A stretch of 64,000 nucleotides of DNA from assembly GCA_947846985.1 (NCBI GenBank), contig CANTUZ010000026.1, forward strand, positions 53,116,730 through 53,180,729, in the 5' to 3' direction. Each line of letters begins with the position of its first letter. Position 1 is the stretch's first letter. The notes under the pieces were generated by a model. The model worked only from the letters and a program-made list of their open reading frames with translations. It searched no databases and was not told the DNA's origin. Position numbers and translations under genes: made by a program. Positions 12,239 to 25,101 of this stretch are shown one piece after another. The stretch is from Fratercula arctica (Eukaryota; Chordata; Aves; Charadriiformes; Alcidae).

Positions 12239-14349
12239 GATAATATGAAGGAAGGGAAAATAATTTGCAGACATTCTGCACTATAAAAACAAAACTAATG
12301 GAGTCAGAAAAAAGGGACTGCCTACTGAATCTGAAATCTTAAAGGGAGGCAAGATCTCCAGAATCCAGATTCTGCTGCAAGGATATTTAAGTTTTTTGGT
12401 TTTGTTGATGATTTTTGTATTTTTTTAATATTCTGTACATCAAGCTGGAATAAAACAAAATGGAAAAAAAAAATCCTCAACAACAAAAAAATCACCACCA
12501 ACAAAAAAACCAAACCCCACAGTCAAATCCAATGACTACAGGTAAAGAGAAGAACATAACAAAATTTGTACACTTACACGTTGGTAATGACTGAGATCAC
12601 TGGTGAAAGGCTAAAAGAGACAGTGGAAAGTAGGTAGTACTGACCAAGAAACCTAGAGTTGTGAGCACGTTAACACCATTAAACCTTTTTAATCCACAGT
12701 AACACAGCAAGTTTCAGATGATAAAAGAATAAGACAACAAACAAACAAAGGAACAAAACCTTTGGAAACAAACCAAGGAACAAAAGTAAAGTTCCTAAAA
12801 ACACAGACTGTAGAAGAACCAAGATGGAAAGAATGTAAAACATACTTCAAAAAGGAAACTAAGAAAATAAGCCTCAATACACTAACTCAATTGTATACAT
12901 GTCTTATGCAGGTATATAATTGCTTTATTATAATATACAAAAATACTGATAAAGGACTAAAAGTACTGTGGGAACAGAAGAGATACATAGGTCACCTTTC
13001 TATTCTGAGGGAGAGAAGAAGGAGATATTTTCATAATCAGTGCTTCGATTTTCCTAACCCTTCCCCAGACTTCTTTTCATACCTGTGATAGGATATGAGA
13101 TCCTAAGAGACAGTATAAATATTTGTTTCAAACACTGGGAGAGAAGGAAAAGATGGATGAGGATATAGGAAGTATTAATAGAATCTAGTTTTATAACTTA
13201 AAAATGTGGTCAAGTGACTTTAAGTTAATCTGCTAGTATATGATTTATAGTTAATTTTTTGCTATTTAGAATTATGACACCAACATCTCCACAATTTCTG
13301 AGAAGCAGTTTATACATTTACACTCTAATGTTTATGGGTCAATAAAAATGAAAGGGATTTTCATCGATATTGCTTTCACTTTATTTGATTGAATTACTTC
13401 AGCAGCACCTTACAATTTTACAACTTTACAGGCCAAGTAATAAAATATGGTACAGCAAGTGATACCATAGCATACTTTCATTTGCAGTTGCAGGTTTGAA
13501 TAAGCTCCTTCTGCATGCTTTTTCAGTTTTTCCTACCAATAAAATAGAAAATGTAAAATGAATGACTAATCAAGGACATTTATAATATTTGAAACATGAT
13601 TTTAGATCTTTTAAAATTATATTAGGAAATCTTTTACAATGGCTACCTTATATAAAGAACTCTGGACAGCAACAGCCTGCTCTAAGGTGCTCTGAGTGCC
13701 AGCACTGTTTTCTTATTCTTCACTCTATTTATTTGTGCATGTGAGGTTGTGTATTTTGTTTAATCTGCAACTTTGAGAACAGCAAATAATTCCCATAAAT
13801 CCAAGAGTCAAGCCATGAAAAGCAAGCTGGCCAGCCGGATGATAACAATTTAAATTTGTACGGTTTCTTGCATCTCTAACATAGTCAGTACACAATTCTG
13901 CTATTTATATGACCTATTCCTGTAGGCTTCAAGTGAGTTATACACAGAAAAGTGACCCTATAAAAATGCCCACATATTTGTGGTTTTAGAAGGCCTTACC
14001 ATTCATTCCTGTTCTCTCTACTTCATCACTTATTATCAGCAAAATATTTGTCAAATTCCATTCCAGATTCTGTACTTTGGAAATTATGATGAGGGGGAAG
14101 AAGGGATGTGAAGGAAGAAATACTTGGGTCTAAGGGGTCATTTTATGCTTGGGTAATGGTTAAAAGATTGGAGGGGAGTGGGCTGGTTACTACTGAGCCA
14201 CTTAATTTCATGTTTAGTATAAATTGACAGTTTTCATGCAGAGCAATGAGCTATAAAATTACCAAAGCAATGCCACAATTATCTTTTCCTACTGCTGGTC
14301 TGCTTGATATTTAAGAAAGTGTATTTCCTTCTGCCAGTTTTATTCAAAC
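12239..14349. other. AT-rich unique DNA, no gene seen
   Basis: No coding region is recognised. It includes an A-rich low-complexity patch at about 12462-12525. The 108-codon open frame at 12762-13088 has no recognisable domain and looks like chance. Confidence 0.65.
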
Positions 14350-14730
14350 TCACAGACTCATACAACACAAAAATTTGTCACACAGTCTAGTCCTTCAGTC
14401 TTCTAAGGTGAAATTGTTTCCTACTGTATATTTACCAATGCACTGTCCCAATAGATGTATAGTTTAGTCTCATTTTAAGTATCCTGAGGGAACTTATTCC
14501 ATGGCCTAATAGATCTCGCTGTCAAGAAGCTTTTATGTGAAATTCATCCTGAGTTTTGCCTTTCTTAATCTCATCCCATTACTCAAGAGTGATGCACCCT
14601 AAACTAATGTAAATATTTCTTCTCTTACCTAGCAGTTAAACCCCTCCAGGAGTTGTGGGCTGTCATCATGTTTCTTTATTAGTTATTACTCACACACACC
14701 ATAGAGGTAGCCTCGAAGTCTGACATTTTA
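14350..14730 (-). mobile_element. Ancient CR1/L3-like LINE fragment
   Basis: A heavily decayed fragment. The stretch around TAATAGATCTCGCTGTCAAGAAGCTTTT, followed by a CTTTCTTAATCTCATCCCATTACT block, follows the order seen in old CR1/L3-type 3' regions in reverse orientation. Similarity is by recognition only and the ends are approximate. It is clearly older than the copies in the first 12 kb. Confidence 0.6.
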
Positions 14731-17700
14731 TCATAGGAGAAGATATTCAAATTACTAGCCAAGGTTCCATTCCAACTGCAGGCAGCAAGTACTATGATCC
14801 ATACTAGTAATCAGTGCTCCAAGTGTATAGATCAGTTTTCATCTCTTACTGTACTTACAATCCTGCAGAATACATTTCTTCAATCTTCCTTTCATATTTT
14901 ATTATTGCTAATTTTTTTTCATTCTATTTTTTTACATTATACACAGTGAAACACAAGCAAAAAAGCCAAATGGCACAGTTATTGCTTCAAAGATATTATA
15001 AAATAAAAAGATAAGTGACATAGGAAAGAAGTTACAGACTGAAAAACTGTTTACTGTACAATTTATGTGCTAAAGTCATGTAATATAAAATGACAAATAA
15101 CTCCCAGGTTCACTTCTTAACATAATAAGTCCTTCTCAGTTTCAGGAGCAGAGTGGAAATTAAACAGTCAGGCAAGAGCCCTATGGTAGGCTAGGAAAGA
15201 ATTGTCATGTGCTTAGGAATGATTCTAGAACTGGTGACCATGGCCAGTAATACTGATCTTGGCTTTTGCAGTGGGGACCAGATGTTAAGACACATAAGGC
15301 AGAGTTAGGACTGGCTTTGGAGGCAAGGAGGAGATCACTTACTGACTTTAAGGTGATAAAAATGCAGAAGAGACTGGAAAGGGTGACAGGCTCAGGAAAC
15401 GGAGTCTCGTTTCTCTTACACATTGAAGAAAAGTTTACAGTTGGGAATATCAAAGAAGTTGCATTCACAGTAATCAGATAGGAGCTGATGAGGTCTGATG
15501 TAAAGGCTTTTGGCTGAAATAAAAATTTGTGCAGGATAAACTCCAATCCAGAAAGAGAACAACCCTACTGAGGATGACAAAGCAATCTTTGAGAAAGTGA
15601 ACCAGGGTCCATGAAGGTAACTTCCTTAAGTCTTAGCCAAAAATACGCATGGTAAATAGACAAAATTGTTTCTCCATTCTACTAAATAAAGTGGTGATCT
15701 GGTTTTGCTTAAGTGGTCCACACCTTTGATTACCTTTCTCTCTGCAATAAGACTTTACAGACTCATGTCTAGTTCCAGTACACACCTGTTTTCCAATATT
15801 ACCGTTACATGTTGTTGAAACAACTTCCCCTTCCTATGTGTACTTTTAGATTAATTTCTCCAGAAGTCTTAAAAAACTTCTTTTTTCTGAGCTAAATGTC
15901 TTTCACTGCACGTTTCTAATCATTCTGTAGCATTAGGTTTCCAATGGATACTGATAAATCCCTCTAATCTAATGTAATTTGTGATTGTCATTAAGATGCT
16001 GTTTACTCTCTCATTGAGATCATAAATCAAAATCTTTGAGATGACTAAATGTTACATCATTGCAATAGGCTCCTCTTAAGTTGTGGCTATTTATTAAGGT
16101 TGGTTTTTTTTTTTTTTTTGTTTACTGCTTTTTAGTGTGCCTGTAGTCTACACCAGCTTCAATTTGATTCATAGTAGATATATGTACCCATCTATTATGG
16201 TTATGCATGGGTGTGCACTGTTGGCGTTTTTTGTAGGTTTTATGTCTTCATCCTTTGTTCCTGTGTTTTTTTGTTTTTTTTTTTTTTGTTTTGCTCTGGT
16301 TTGTTTTTTAAACTGATGTCCGCTTTGTGCACAAGAGCCTTCAGTTCCCTTTGTTCATTGTAAATAGTTACAAGAGTGTAAAGTGCCATCTCAGATTAAG
16401 AGAAATGTTTAATTTACTCAATATGGAGCAGATTGTGACCAATATACTTATAGCTTCTGCTGTAGGAAGAAAACCTGCATTAGAGGAAAAGATGTAGATG
16501 GGCTTTTAGACCATATGGTGTTGCTGTGCTCATTCCTTTTCTCATTGACTTCCTGCATGCTTCAATCCTCTTTTAATTTATCAGAAAGCAGCACTGATAT
16601 CTTTAGCTTAAAACTGAAGGAACATACTTCATGTGAACTCTTTGGCCTAAATCTTAGGAAAAATTGGTTTCTTTTCTCTGTCTGTTGTTGAGCTTAACTG
16701 GTATATACTTCCTACCTAGAATGCTTTGCAAATCATCATTATCTGTATCCAAACTCAGCACTACTTACCTGACAGAAATGAACTAAAAAGAAACAGAGAG
16801 GTCTTCAGTGCTTTTTCTCTGGAAAATTATGCAAAGTTCAAGAGTAAAGCTCAGTGAATTCTCATAAAACCATTCCTCCTTTTATGCAGTAGAAATCACT
16901 ACTGCCCACAGCTGGGTTAAACACTGAAACTTAGAGGCAGCTCTTCATTAAGATTTATTCATTCACAGCTGTATAGTTGCAGCTATACTTAAACCCACCA
17001 GTTCCAGTGGGTGAAAGGAAATGAAGGAAAAAGAAAATACTAGTGACATATCCATATTCTCCTTTGCAACTTGATCAGAGGTGCAAAAATTTAACATATG
17101 GTGACGTCAAAAGACTGTGAAACCTGCACAGAGACACAATGCATCTAGTATTTCTCTGTACAAATTCCTTTCCAAACTTGTCCCTTTTGTTCAAGATGTC
17201 TCTTATCTCACTTTTAGTTTCTGATTAAAAAAATAATAATTCAAGGGGGAAAGTGCAAAGAATTAGTGCTAAGCTGAGTGATTCTGTCTCTAGGTGTTCC
17301 AATGCACATCCTCTTAATGGATTGCTATTCAGAATACACAGCCTTTTACTGCAAAGAAGAAGTAACTTCTTGAGAAAGACAATATAATATTTCTGTTCAA
17401 TCCTTAGTATATATTGTGTGTGGTGTCTCTCTGTGACCGACCTCCGGTTATAGCTTCCCCGACAATGAAAAAACACTTCTGAAATGAAAGGAAACATCTT
17501 TTGTGCTCAAAGCAGAGTACACTGTAAGACTGTCTAAAGCCTTCCCTGGTCCCGGCACCTTCACAGGCTGTTTTTACTGTTCTTGCAATCTATCTCCAGT
17601 CTAAACTACAAAACCTAGTAATAGATTTTTGCAAATATTTTGATGACTTATTTAATCTAAGAAATACAAAGAACAATTTAAAGCAGCTATGAATGAGAAC

Positions 17701-19472
17701 TTAAGTAAATTGTTATTTATTGTGTAAGAACTGGGTATTCAAGAGTTAGTGAGAATGTTGTTAACAAGAACCTCTGAAAAAAATATGAAAATTGACACAG
17801 CTAAATTAATGTGACATGTATAGTACAGGTGAAGTATGATTATTTACATGGACTTTGCCTTTTGTCCACCTGAAGAACACTGAAAATAAGGGATTTTTGC
17901 CATGGAACCACCAGTTAAACAGGGAAATTTCACTCCTTCAGAGGATAATCAGAATTACACAGTTAACGCATAGGACCCCTTGCAATCATCTATAATGCCA
18001 CTCAATAATAGGTCACTTCAGAAAGTAGTACGTTAACTGATAGACTGTAACAGTCTTAAATGTGTCCTTATCAACTATATTTTAAATCTTCCTTAGTTCA
18101 GAGTTTGTGGGCTTGGCACCATTACTATTTTTTTCCCTAACCTTCAATATCAGATTTCAGACATTCTTGCCTTAAGAAATAATCATAACTTTTTCATTCT
18201 AACCTAGGAGTCTATCTGCCACCTAATAAGCAGCCAATCAATCTACACAAAATCAGAAGCTAAAGAAAATGTCTGCATTTGTAATAATAACATAGTAACT
18301 GTAATAACAGGATATAAAAATGTTTTCACTAAGACAGCAATAACATGATATCTGAGAGTGAGTGCCCACAAAGAGTTCAGTCGTGCATTACAATAAATAA
18401 TGTTTGGAAAACAATCATTAATAACAAATGAATACTACAGAAAATATAGAATTAATTTCCTACCCAATGCCACCATTATCTGAGAACACTAGATAAAACC
18501 AAAGCACTTTCTCCACAATTCAGATTAATAGAAAAGGAAAAACCCTTCATCCCATGGGGGAAATGTTATAGTACAATTTAGGCAGCATAATATTTCTTTT
18601 GTAGGTAGCTATACTTCTCTTTTCTGTCTACAACTGCGTGTGTAGTTTTATGTATGTTGATATACATCTAATGTAAACTTCATATCTGTTTCTTAATCAT
18701 GTCGACAACTTTCCAGTTGATATCAAACCCAAGTCTTCTGATGCTAACTCTTTTTGTCTCTCCAACTATTAATCATATTTATATTTACACGTTATTTCAC
18801 TAAACACTAAGACTTTTTTCAAACCACTTTCCAGTTTTCCAATAGCTGTACCTTTTACATTCCCACTTGCATCTTTTACATTCTAAAGCCTAGCTTTTGC
18901 TCCTTTCTTTTTACATGAGCTAAACCCACTTGACCCTTCAACCCCAAAATGACCATCCTTTGTCCTGTTTTCATCTATTGGGCCTTCCTTTCATGAAAGA
19001 CCTCTGCCATTTCCATCTTCTTTCAACCATAGAGAGAGACACTCTCCTGCAGCTATGTCCCATATGCTGGCCCTTAACTACAGACTCCTCGACTACTGAC
19101 ATAGTTCTGCTTTCCTTTGTCCTTTTTCTCCTGTTGCCGTTTATACATGAACAGAGATAGTCTGTTACACTTTTGGTTTCCTGTCACAATACTTAGAACA
19201 ATGGACAAAACAACCACTGTAATGTGACCACTCCTTCTTCTTAATTGTCAACGGACAATAAGGCTTTTCCAAATCACTTCCTCATACAATAGGCAACTCA
19301 GGGTAGATGAGACTCATTACCTTTTAGAATCATCTCATTCCTCTTATGATAAGTAATCATGGATAACTAGCTGGCCAAACATCTATAACATGTAGACAAG
19401 CTACATTACGTGCAGTGAATTTCCTCTTAATGAATACAGTGATGCATCTTTAAAAAACTCTCAAATTCTAGT
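14731..19472. other. AT-rich unique DNA with T-rich tracts
   Basis: No gene is recognised. T runs occur at 16104-16119 and 16264-16310. A protein-like open frame lies at 15266-15481 (+), and a perfect splice donor with a nearby acceptor lies at 16761-16802 (-). Both are treated under findings. Other open frames here are short and unremarkable. Confidence 0.6.
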
Positions 19473-19575
19473 AGAATCATAGAATGCTTTGGTTTAGAAG
19501 GGACCTTTAAAAATCATCTGGTGCAACCCCCCCATCATGGGGGATTTCACTAAACTTTCACTAAATCAAGTTTCA
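19473..19575 (-). mobile_element. CR1 3'-end fragment, about 100 bp
   Basis: Begins AGAATCATAGAATG and continues with GAAGGGACCTTTAAAAATCA, the complement of the CR1 3' untranslated end. Similarity fades after about 19575. It is severely 5'-truncated. Confidence 0.85.
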
Positions 19576-20529
19576 TTAGTAGAATTTCTCGTGTGAAAAT
19601 TTAGCATTTCCTGACAGTATACTGCATTTAATATTTTTATAGTGCAGTTTTTCTACTGAATGCAGATTTAATTTTGTTTTATCTAATCTATTCCTGATGC
19701 CTAGAAGTTGGCAATAAAAAATTATTATTATCCAAGAAATACTGAGTCATCCTATTATAGTATATGTATGAAGTCTTAGGTAATACGGCAGAAAGCAATA
19801 ATTTTCATCATGGTTTTCTAGGATGCATTCTTGCACTCTCCAAAAAGTTGCTGAAACTGAAACTCCTGCCATGCACAATGATTTCTGCAGTGCAACGTAT
19901 CATGCTAGTTAGCCCCCACTATAATTGCAGTCATACAGATTTAAACTACAATTATAAATTTAGAAATTGAGAAAGAACATTTCTTGAAAATCCTTAATTT
20001 TTGTTTGATCAGCTGTATTATGTCAATTCAGCAAAAGGCATTTTGTATATAAGCTCTAAAAGTGTCAAAAATACATATGCAGATCTTCAGTCACACTAAT
20101 ATGCACCCATGAGTTCACTTTGGAACATAATTTTTTATATATTGAGGTGAGGATTAGTTTTGTATTAAGTTTTTCGTTGGTGTATAAGAGAACTCATTGT
20201 GTCCTGGAACACGGACTTAGACACACATTGCCAGGAACCACAATTAACTTCTCAGCACTCTCATCTGACTCTTACCACCCTACCATGAGCACAAAAAAAA
20301 AGGGGATTTTGCGTCAATCTGTGCCAGCCGCTGATGTCATGGAGACATGTGCGATACTCTGCAATTTCTGTTCTCTCCAGCAGTGAGAGTATAAATATGA
20401 CTGTAATTTGTCAGACCAGACCAGAAACCTGACTTTAAAATACCTCTCAAGAGAATGCCTGAGGAAAGGCAAAAAAACAGGGACAAGCATGTGCATTACT
20501 TTCCCTTGGTACCCCTGAGCTAAATGTAG
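19576..20529. other. Unique DNA, no gene seen
   Basis: AT-rich and without a recognisable gene. Open frames at 19764-19970 and 20120-20386 (+) have no recognisable domain. Confidence 0.65.
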
Positions 20530-20750
20530 CTTTTATCTATATGGCAGCCATGAGTGGATGTGTCTTCCATGAATCTCTCCGCTCTCCCCTTAAATTCCTT
20601 TAAACTCTTGGCATCCCCTATTTTCCTTGGCAGGGAGCTCCACAGTTGCAGCACCCACTGTATGAGACAGTACCTTCTAGCATTTATGTGTGTTGTTTGA
20701 CACCATTTACTTCCTCTACTGCAAGAGACAGTATGGGTCTCAATCGGAAG
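20530..20750 (-). mobile_element. Ancient CR1/L3-like LINE fragment
   Basis: CATGAATCTCTCC, then AACTCTTGGCATCCCC, then GGCAGGGAGCTCCACAG, is the order found in the 3' part of old CR1/L3-type elements in reverse orientation. It is strongly diverged. The ends are approximate and the call rests on recognition of these blocks. Confidence 0.6.
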
Positions 20751-22213
20751 CCTACGCTGGTCTATAACTGGAATACAGATTCAGATTAAGGGAATATGGT
20801 CCTGTTTGATTTTAAAACACATTTTATATTGTCAGTCATACCACAATGCTGGAAGAAAGGTGCATCTTAAATCTTACAAAAGTGAAACATCTCACAAAAA
20901 TTAGATGACCAGATCATATTGAAACACCATGTTTTGAATGCTTCATTTTAGAAAACCATTTCCTTTTGCTTTGTTTCAGGGCAAAACTGAAGTGTAAAAT
21001 TTGTATTCCCATGTGTCAGAAACTTAGTTCAAAATACAAGGCAGCTTAAGGGAAGATATGTCACAAGAGAGATACTAATCAAATGGAAGTACTGCTGCAT
21101 GATGTTATTCAAATAAAGGAAATAGGCAAGCAGACAAAAAAGGAAATATTTTAGAATTTTGCCATTAATTTCAATAAGAACAAAAAAGAATAATTAAAAT
21201 ACCCATCAGGTACTGTTATTGGTCTTGATCTCTAAAACTGCATTTAGGAACTAGAGGCGGCTGACTGTTTGACCAAAAATGTCACTTTGGTGTATATTCC
21301 ATGTTCTCTGGTGCTACTAGTGTCTAGAAGGCAGCACATAGAGTATTTTAATTCCAGACTACCTCTCCTGTGAACATAAACATGAAAATGAAATTCTACA
21401 GCTATATGAATCTTTGACATGTCTCAGTAAACTGCTCCAGCATAATTCACCTAGTCAGTAGACAACAGTACTTAATGTTTTCCTTCAAAGGCTTTACTGT
21501 TTGTACCTGTTCAGTCCATTCCAAATAAGCAATCTGTTTGGATCCAATTATTTTACTATAATAAGTAAATCTGCTTCTGAAAATAACAGAACCCACATAA
21601 GATATGCCTGTTTATGAGACCTGCCTTGTCCCCTTGATCTGGCTGTGCATTCTCTTCAATACTTAACAAAATAAACTGGAATAGGATGGTGTAGAGAGAT
21701 ACGGTATGTATGCACGTGCAATAGCATTATATGCATATATATATATTCTGCAAAAATACGCCTAATAGCATAAATATATGAATATGCATTCTTATAAAGA
21801 ATAAATAATGTGTGTATATAGAACAAACCAATATCTAAATCAGCAGTTTGTTTTGGATGGTAGACTGTCAAAATTATATGCAATATATTATCCACAAACC
21901 AAATGTGATTAATAATATCAAACACAAAATAGATTTAATCAGCTTTTATGCTTGGAACAGATGTCTTTCTACTTTCATATGAAAAACTCAAACAGTGAAA
22001 TCGTCCTCCTAGTCATGTCTGTTTAGGCAGTATACTGAATTGTACTGACTAAAAGTTCTTGTCCTTATCTTCTTCCATTAATTTCACACATTCCCACTAC
22101 TCATACTGAATTACAGTGATAGTGAGGAATGAAAAATTCTGTTGTTTCATGCTGAGTTAGTTGGTTATTTTGATTACTGCTTATGTGAAATGTGCACGTG
22201 TATACTAAAGCAC

Positions 22214-22262
22214 TATGATGTACATCATATTAAGAATCTATAAATGTTTACATTGTAAACAT
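22214..22262. repeat. Two perfect palindromes, 16 bp and 19 bp
   Basis: TATGATGTACATCATA at 22214-22229 is a perfect 16-bp palindrome. ATGTTTACATTGTAAACAT at 22244-22262 is a perfect palindrome around one central base. The second contains two facing copies of the forkhead-type core TGTTTAC/GTAAACA. They are 14 bp apart. A role is not shown by the sequence. Confidence 0.85.
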
Positions 22263-22351
22263 GTGAAAAAATAATTGACTCTAAAAAAATGTTCTCTGAT
22301 TTAAAGCTACTTGGAGCATTTTAAGTCCTCAAGATTTAAGAGACAGGGAGA

Positions 22352-22377
22352 TTTTTTTTTTTTTTTTTTTTTTTTTT
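22352..22377. repeat. T26 homopolymer
   Basis: An uninterrupted run of 26 T. There is no retroelement body next to it that I recognise, so it may be a simple expansion rather than a poly(A) tail. Confidence 0.9.
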
Positions 22378-23252
22378 CAAAATTAAGGTGTGATTTTTCT
22401 CTTGCAAAACAATGAATCAAGAAAATCTCTGCTGATTGTGCCACCAAGGTTATAATCAGTGTGAAATGAGATCAACATTGCAGTCTAGCCAAAAGAGGGC
22501 TTTGGCACACCATCAGAGAACAGGTTGTGTGAAGCCAGGGGTGTCTTTTTTTCCCTATCATTAAATAGGCCTTTAGCAAACAATACTGTCAGTCTTAAAC
22601 TTTCCCCCTAACTATTTCACTTTAAAATATTATGTTTTTGTTTTAGAAATGCAGATGGAAAAGTGTGGATCAGTTATTAAAAGTAGTTCTTAATTAGAAA
22701 ATGTTAAGGGATGCAATTTCAAAACAGCAGTTTTAAGCCCAGACATATGCTTCCACCACAGGAGACATCCCAGTGTTTCTAACACATGAAAAAAATTCAC
22801 TATTTAGTATCCTAAAGGTTTAATTTTTCATCTCCAATAAAAACTACAGCATGAGGCCAAAAACTTGTTAAGTGTTGCTTTTCTGTGCAATGCTAAGCAT
22901 GGAGGGGGCTTTGCCTCCATCTTTCTAAGGTGCATAGTTGACATACAAATATATTTTGAATTAAATGATTTGCATGTTTCAGACAAGCAGAAGTACCAGC
23001 CCTTCATATTTGGGATGTAGCCATTTGTGGTTCACCTTTGTCATTATGTAACGACACTGATACTATTGTTTTAATTAATCTGCTTGGATTTGTTTCCATT
23101 TGTTTCAGCCATCTTTTTCCCACCTCTGTTTTTCCAATATTTTTCTTATATATTTTTTATTAGTTGATTTTTTGTCCCCTCAGGAGCTTTATTTCCATTT
23201 TTTGTAATCTTTTTAATAATCTTTAGTTCTTCTTTCTCATAACTGTGTCATT

Positions 23253-23308
23253 TCTTACACTGTCTTACTGTCTTACTGTCCTTTTTTTTTTTTTTTTTTT
23301 TTTTTTTT
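23253..23308. repeat. TGTCTTAC tandem followed by T27
   Basis: About three copies of an 8-bp unit (CTTACTGT in another register) run up to 23280. A 27-base T run at 23282-23308 follows directly. Confidence 0.85.
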
Positions 23309-25076
23309 GATGTGTCTTTTTTGGCTTTTCTCCATCATTTATGCCATTTTTTTGGCAGACTTCATCCCTTTCTTCTCCTATTTACCTGCTAGTTCCTCCC
23401 ACTAATAATTAATCTTTTGCTGACATTCCCATGCTTTTCACAATCTCAGTTGACCTACATGGAGAATTTCATCTAGCAAACAAGTCTTTTAGTATAGAGT
23501 CTGGCCACAGAAGGAATCTGGTTGAAGAACAATGATATTTTGCCTAGCTGTGCCCTTTCTTATTTTTGTATCCGTGGTGAATCTGGGAGGGACAAGAAGG
23601 ATGCCATGAAGTTGCTGTTCCTCATTTTACCTGTAATTCTGGATCGATGTGAAAACTGTATTCCTTGTTTGAGTACAATTGGTTAAATCCTCCATGGAAA
23701 CCAGCACATCTGTTTGGGAGAGGCTCTGCTCTTATTTCATTCAGTGCTTACTGCAGTTCTGACAGCCATGCTCTCTTCTTCATCCAAAGTTTTGCACAGG
23801 GAAAGACCAACAAAACTCAACCAGAAGGGAATAAGTAAGAGGAGTCCTCAGGCCTCAGTATGTGCTCTTTGTGAGATTCTTTTATTCACCCTTATGAATA
23901 TTCATACTCTGCAATTATTCTTTCTGTCGAAGTGCATAGCAATGCTCTGTTATATTTTCTTATTTGCATTAACACAGATTTTCTCAGAAGTTGTTTATAT
24001 TATAGTTTGATACAAAGACACAATTTACTATATCACTAGAGAAAAGAAAGAAATGTTTTGGAAGTGTTTCTAAACAGAACAAAACACATACAAATCTTAT
24101 GATCTATGTGTTGATGTTGTAAGAATGAAAATGCAGATTGTGAGAGAACCTGTAATTAGTGGAAATTATGAAGCTATAAAATAAAACAAACAAGCAAAAA
24201 ATACGTTAAACCTAACGAACTCATGGATTGAAACATCTTCATTTCTGTAAGGCAATCTCTTCTTCCTTCAGTCTTCCATAACCCTGAATGAGTACAGTTC
24301 ATTTTTCCTCCTATGATCATATTCATTTCTCATCCTTAAAACCTGTAAGAATTTAAAAGTAATCCAACACATAGCTCTAAAGTCAGTTAAAAAAAACCAA
24401 CCAAACAAACAAACAAAAAAAACACAAACAACCTGGTGCGTTATGAAACATTGCAATTTCACTTACCCAAGCCTGTTCAGCTCCCTTTTTTAGCACACTT
24501 TAAATCTGTCACCATTTGCTGCTATCACCACAATATATCCTGTGCCTTCTAAAACATTATCACCACCTGTCAAAGCTGGCATGAAATAGCTTGCAAGGTT
24601 TTTATGTTGATTTTAAGGAATTAGAAGCACTGGCCATGTTATTTATTCAGAGCTTATCTGCAGCAAAATATACATTTTCTAGCAGCTCCAGGATGCCTCC
24701 TGAGTAGTTTTGAGGATGGGCAGCTGGGACACTACAGTATCATCGGGATTAAAGTTGTCTATACTATCCATCACAAAGAACCTTAGTTAACTAAGCCTAC
24801 TGTGTAGTATGTTAAATTCAGTCAATTAAGACAGACTGAATCACTATGATTAGCGGTAATGGAACGTCTAATTCAATAACAGTGTATTTGTCAGCTTCTC
24901 ATTTCTTTGAAATACAGAATTTGTGATTTACCTGGAAATTCTTTTTACCAGTGACCAATCTGAATGTGTGTCTTCTCTGTCTTTGAATATGGGGAGGAAA
25001 GATCAAAATTTTGCATTGCCTAAGGTGCTAGGAGTAAACTTCTTCAATGGGTACATTATAATAATGTATTGCAATT

Positions 25077-25101
25077 TCATTGCAGTTGCATTGCATTGCA
25101 T
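25077..25101. repeat. Short (ATTGC)n repeat
   Basis: Imperfect tandem of a 5-6 bp unit around TTGCATTGCATTGCAT. It is short and of no known function. Confidence 0.7.
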
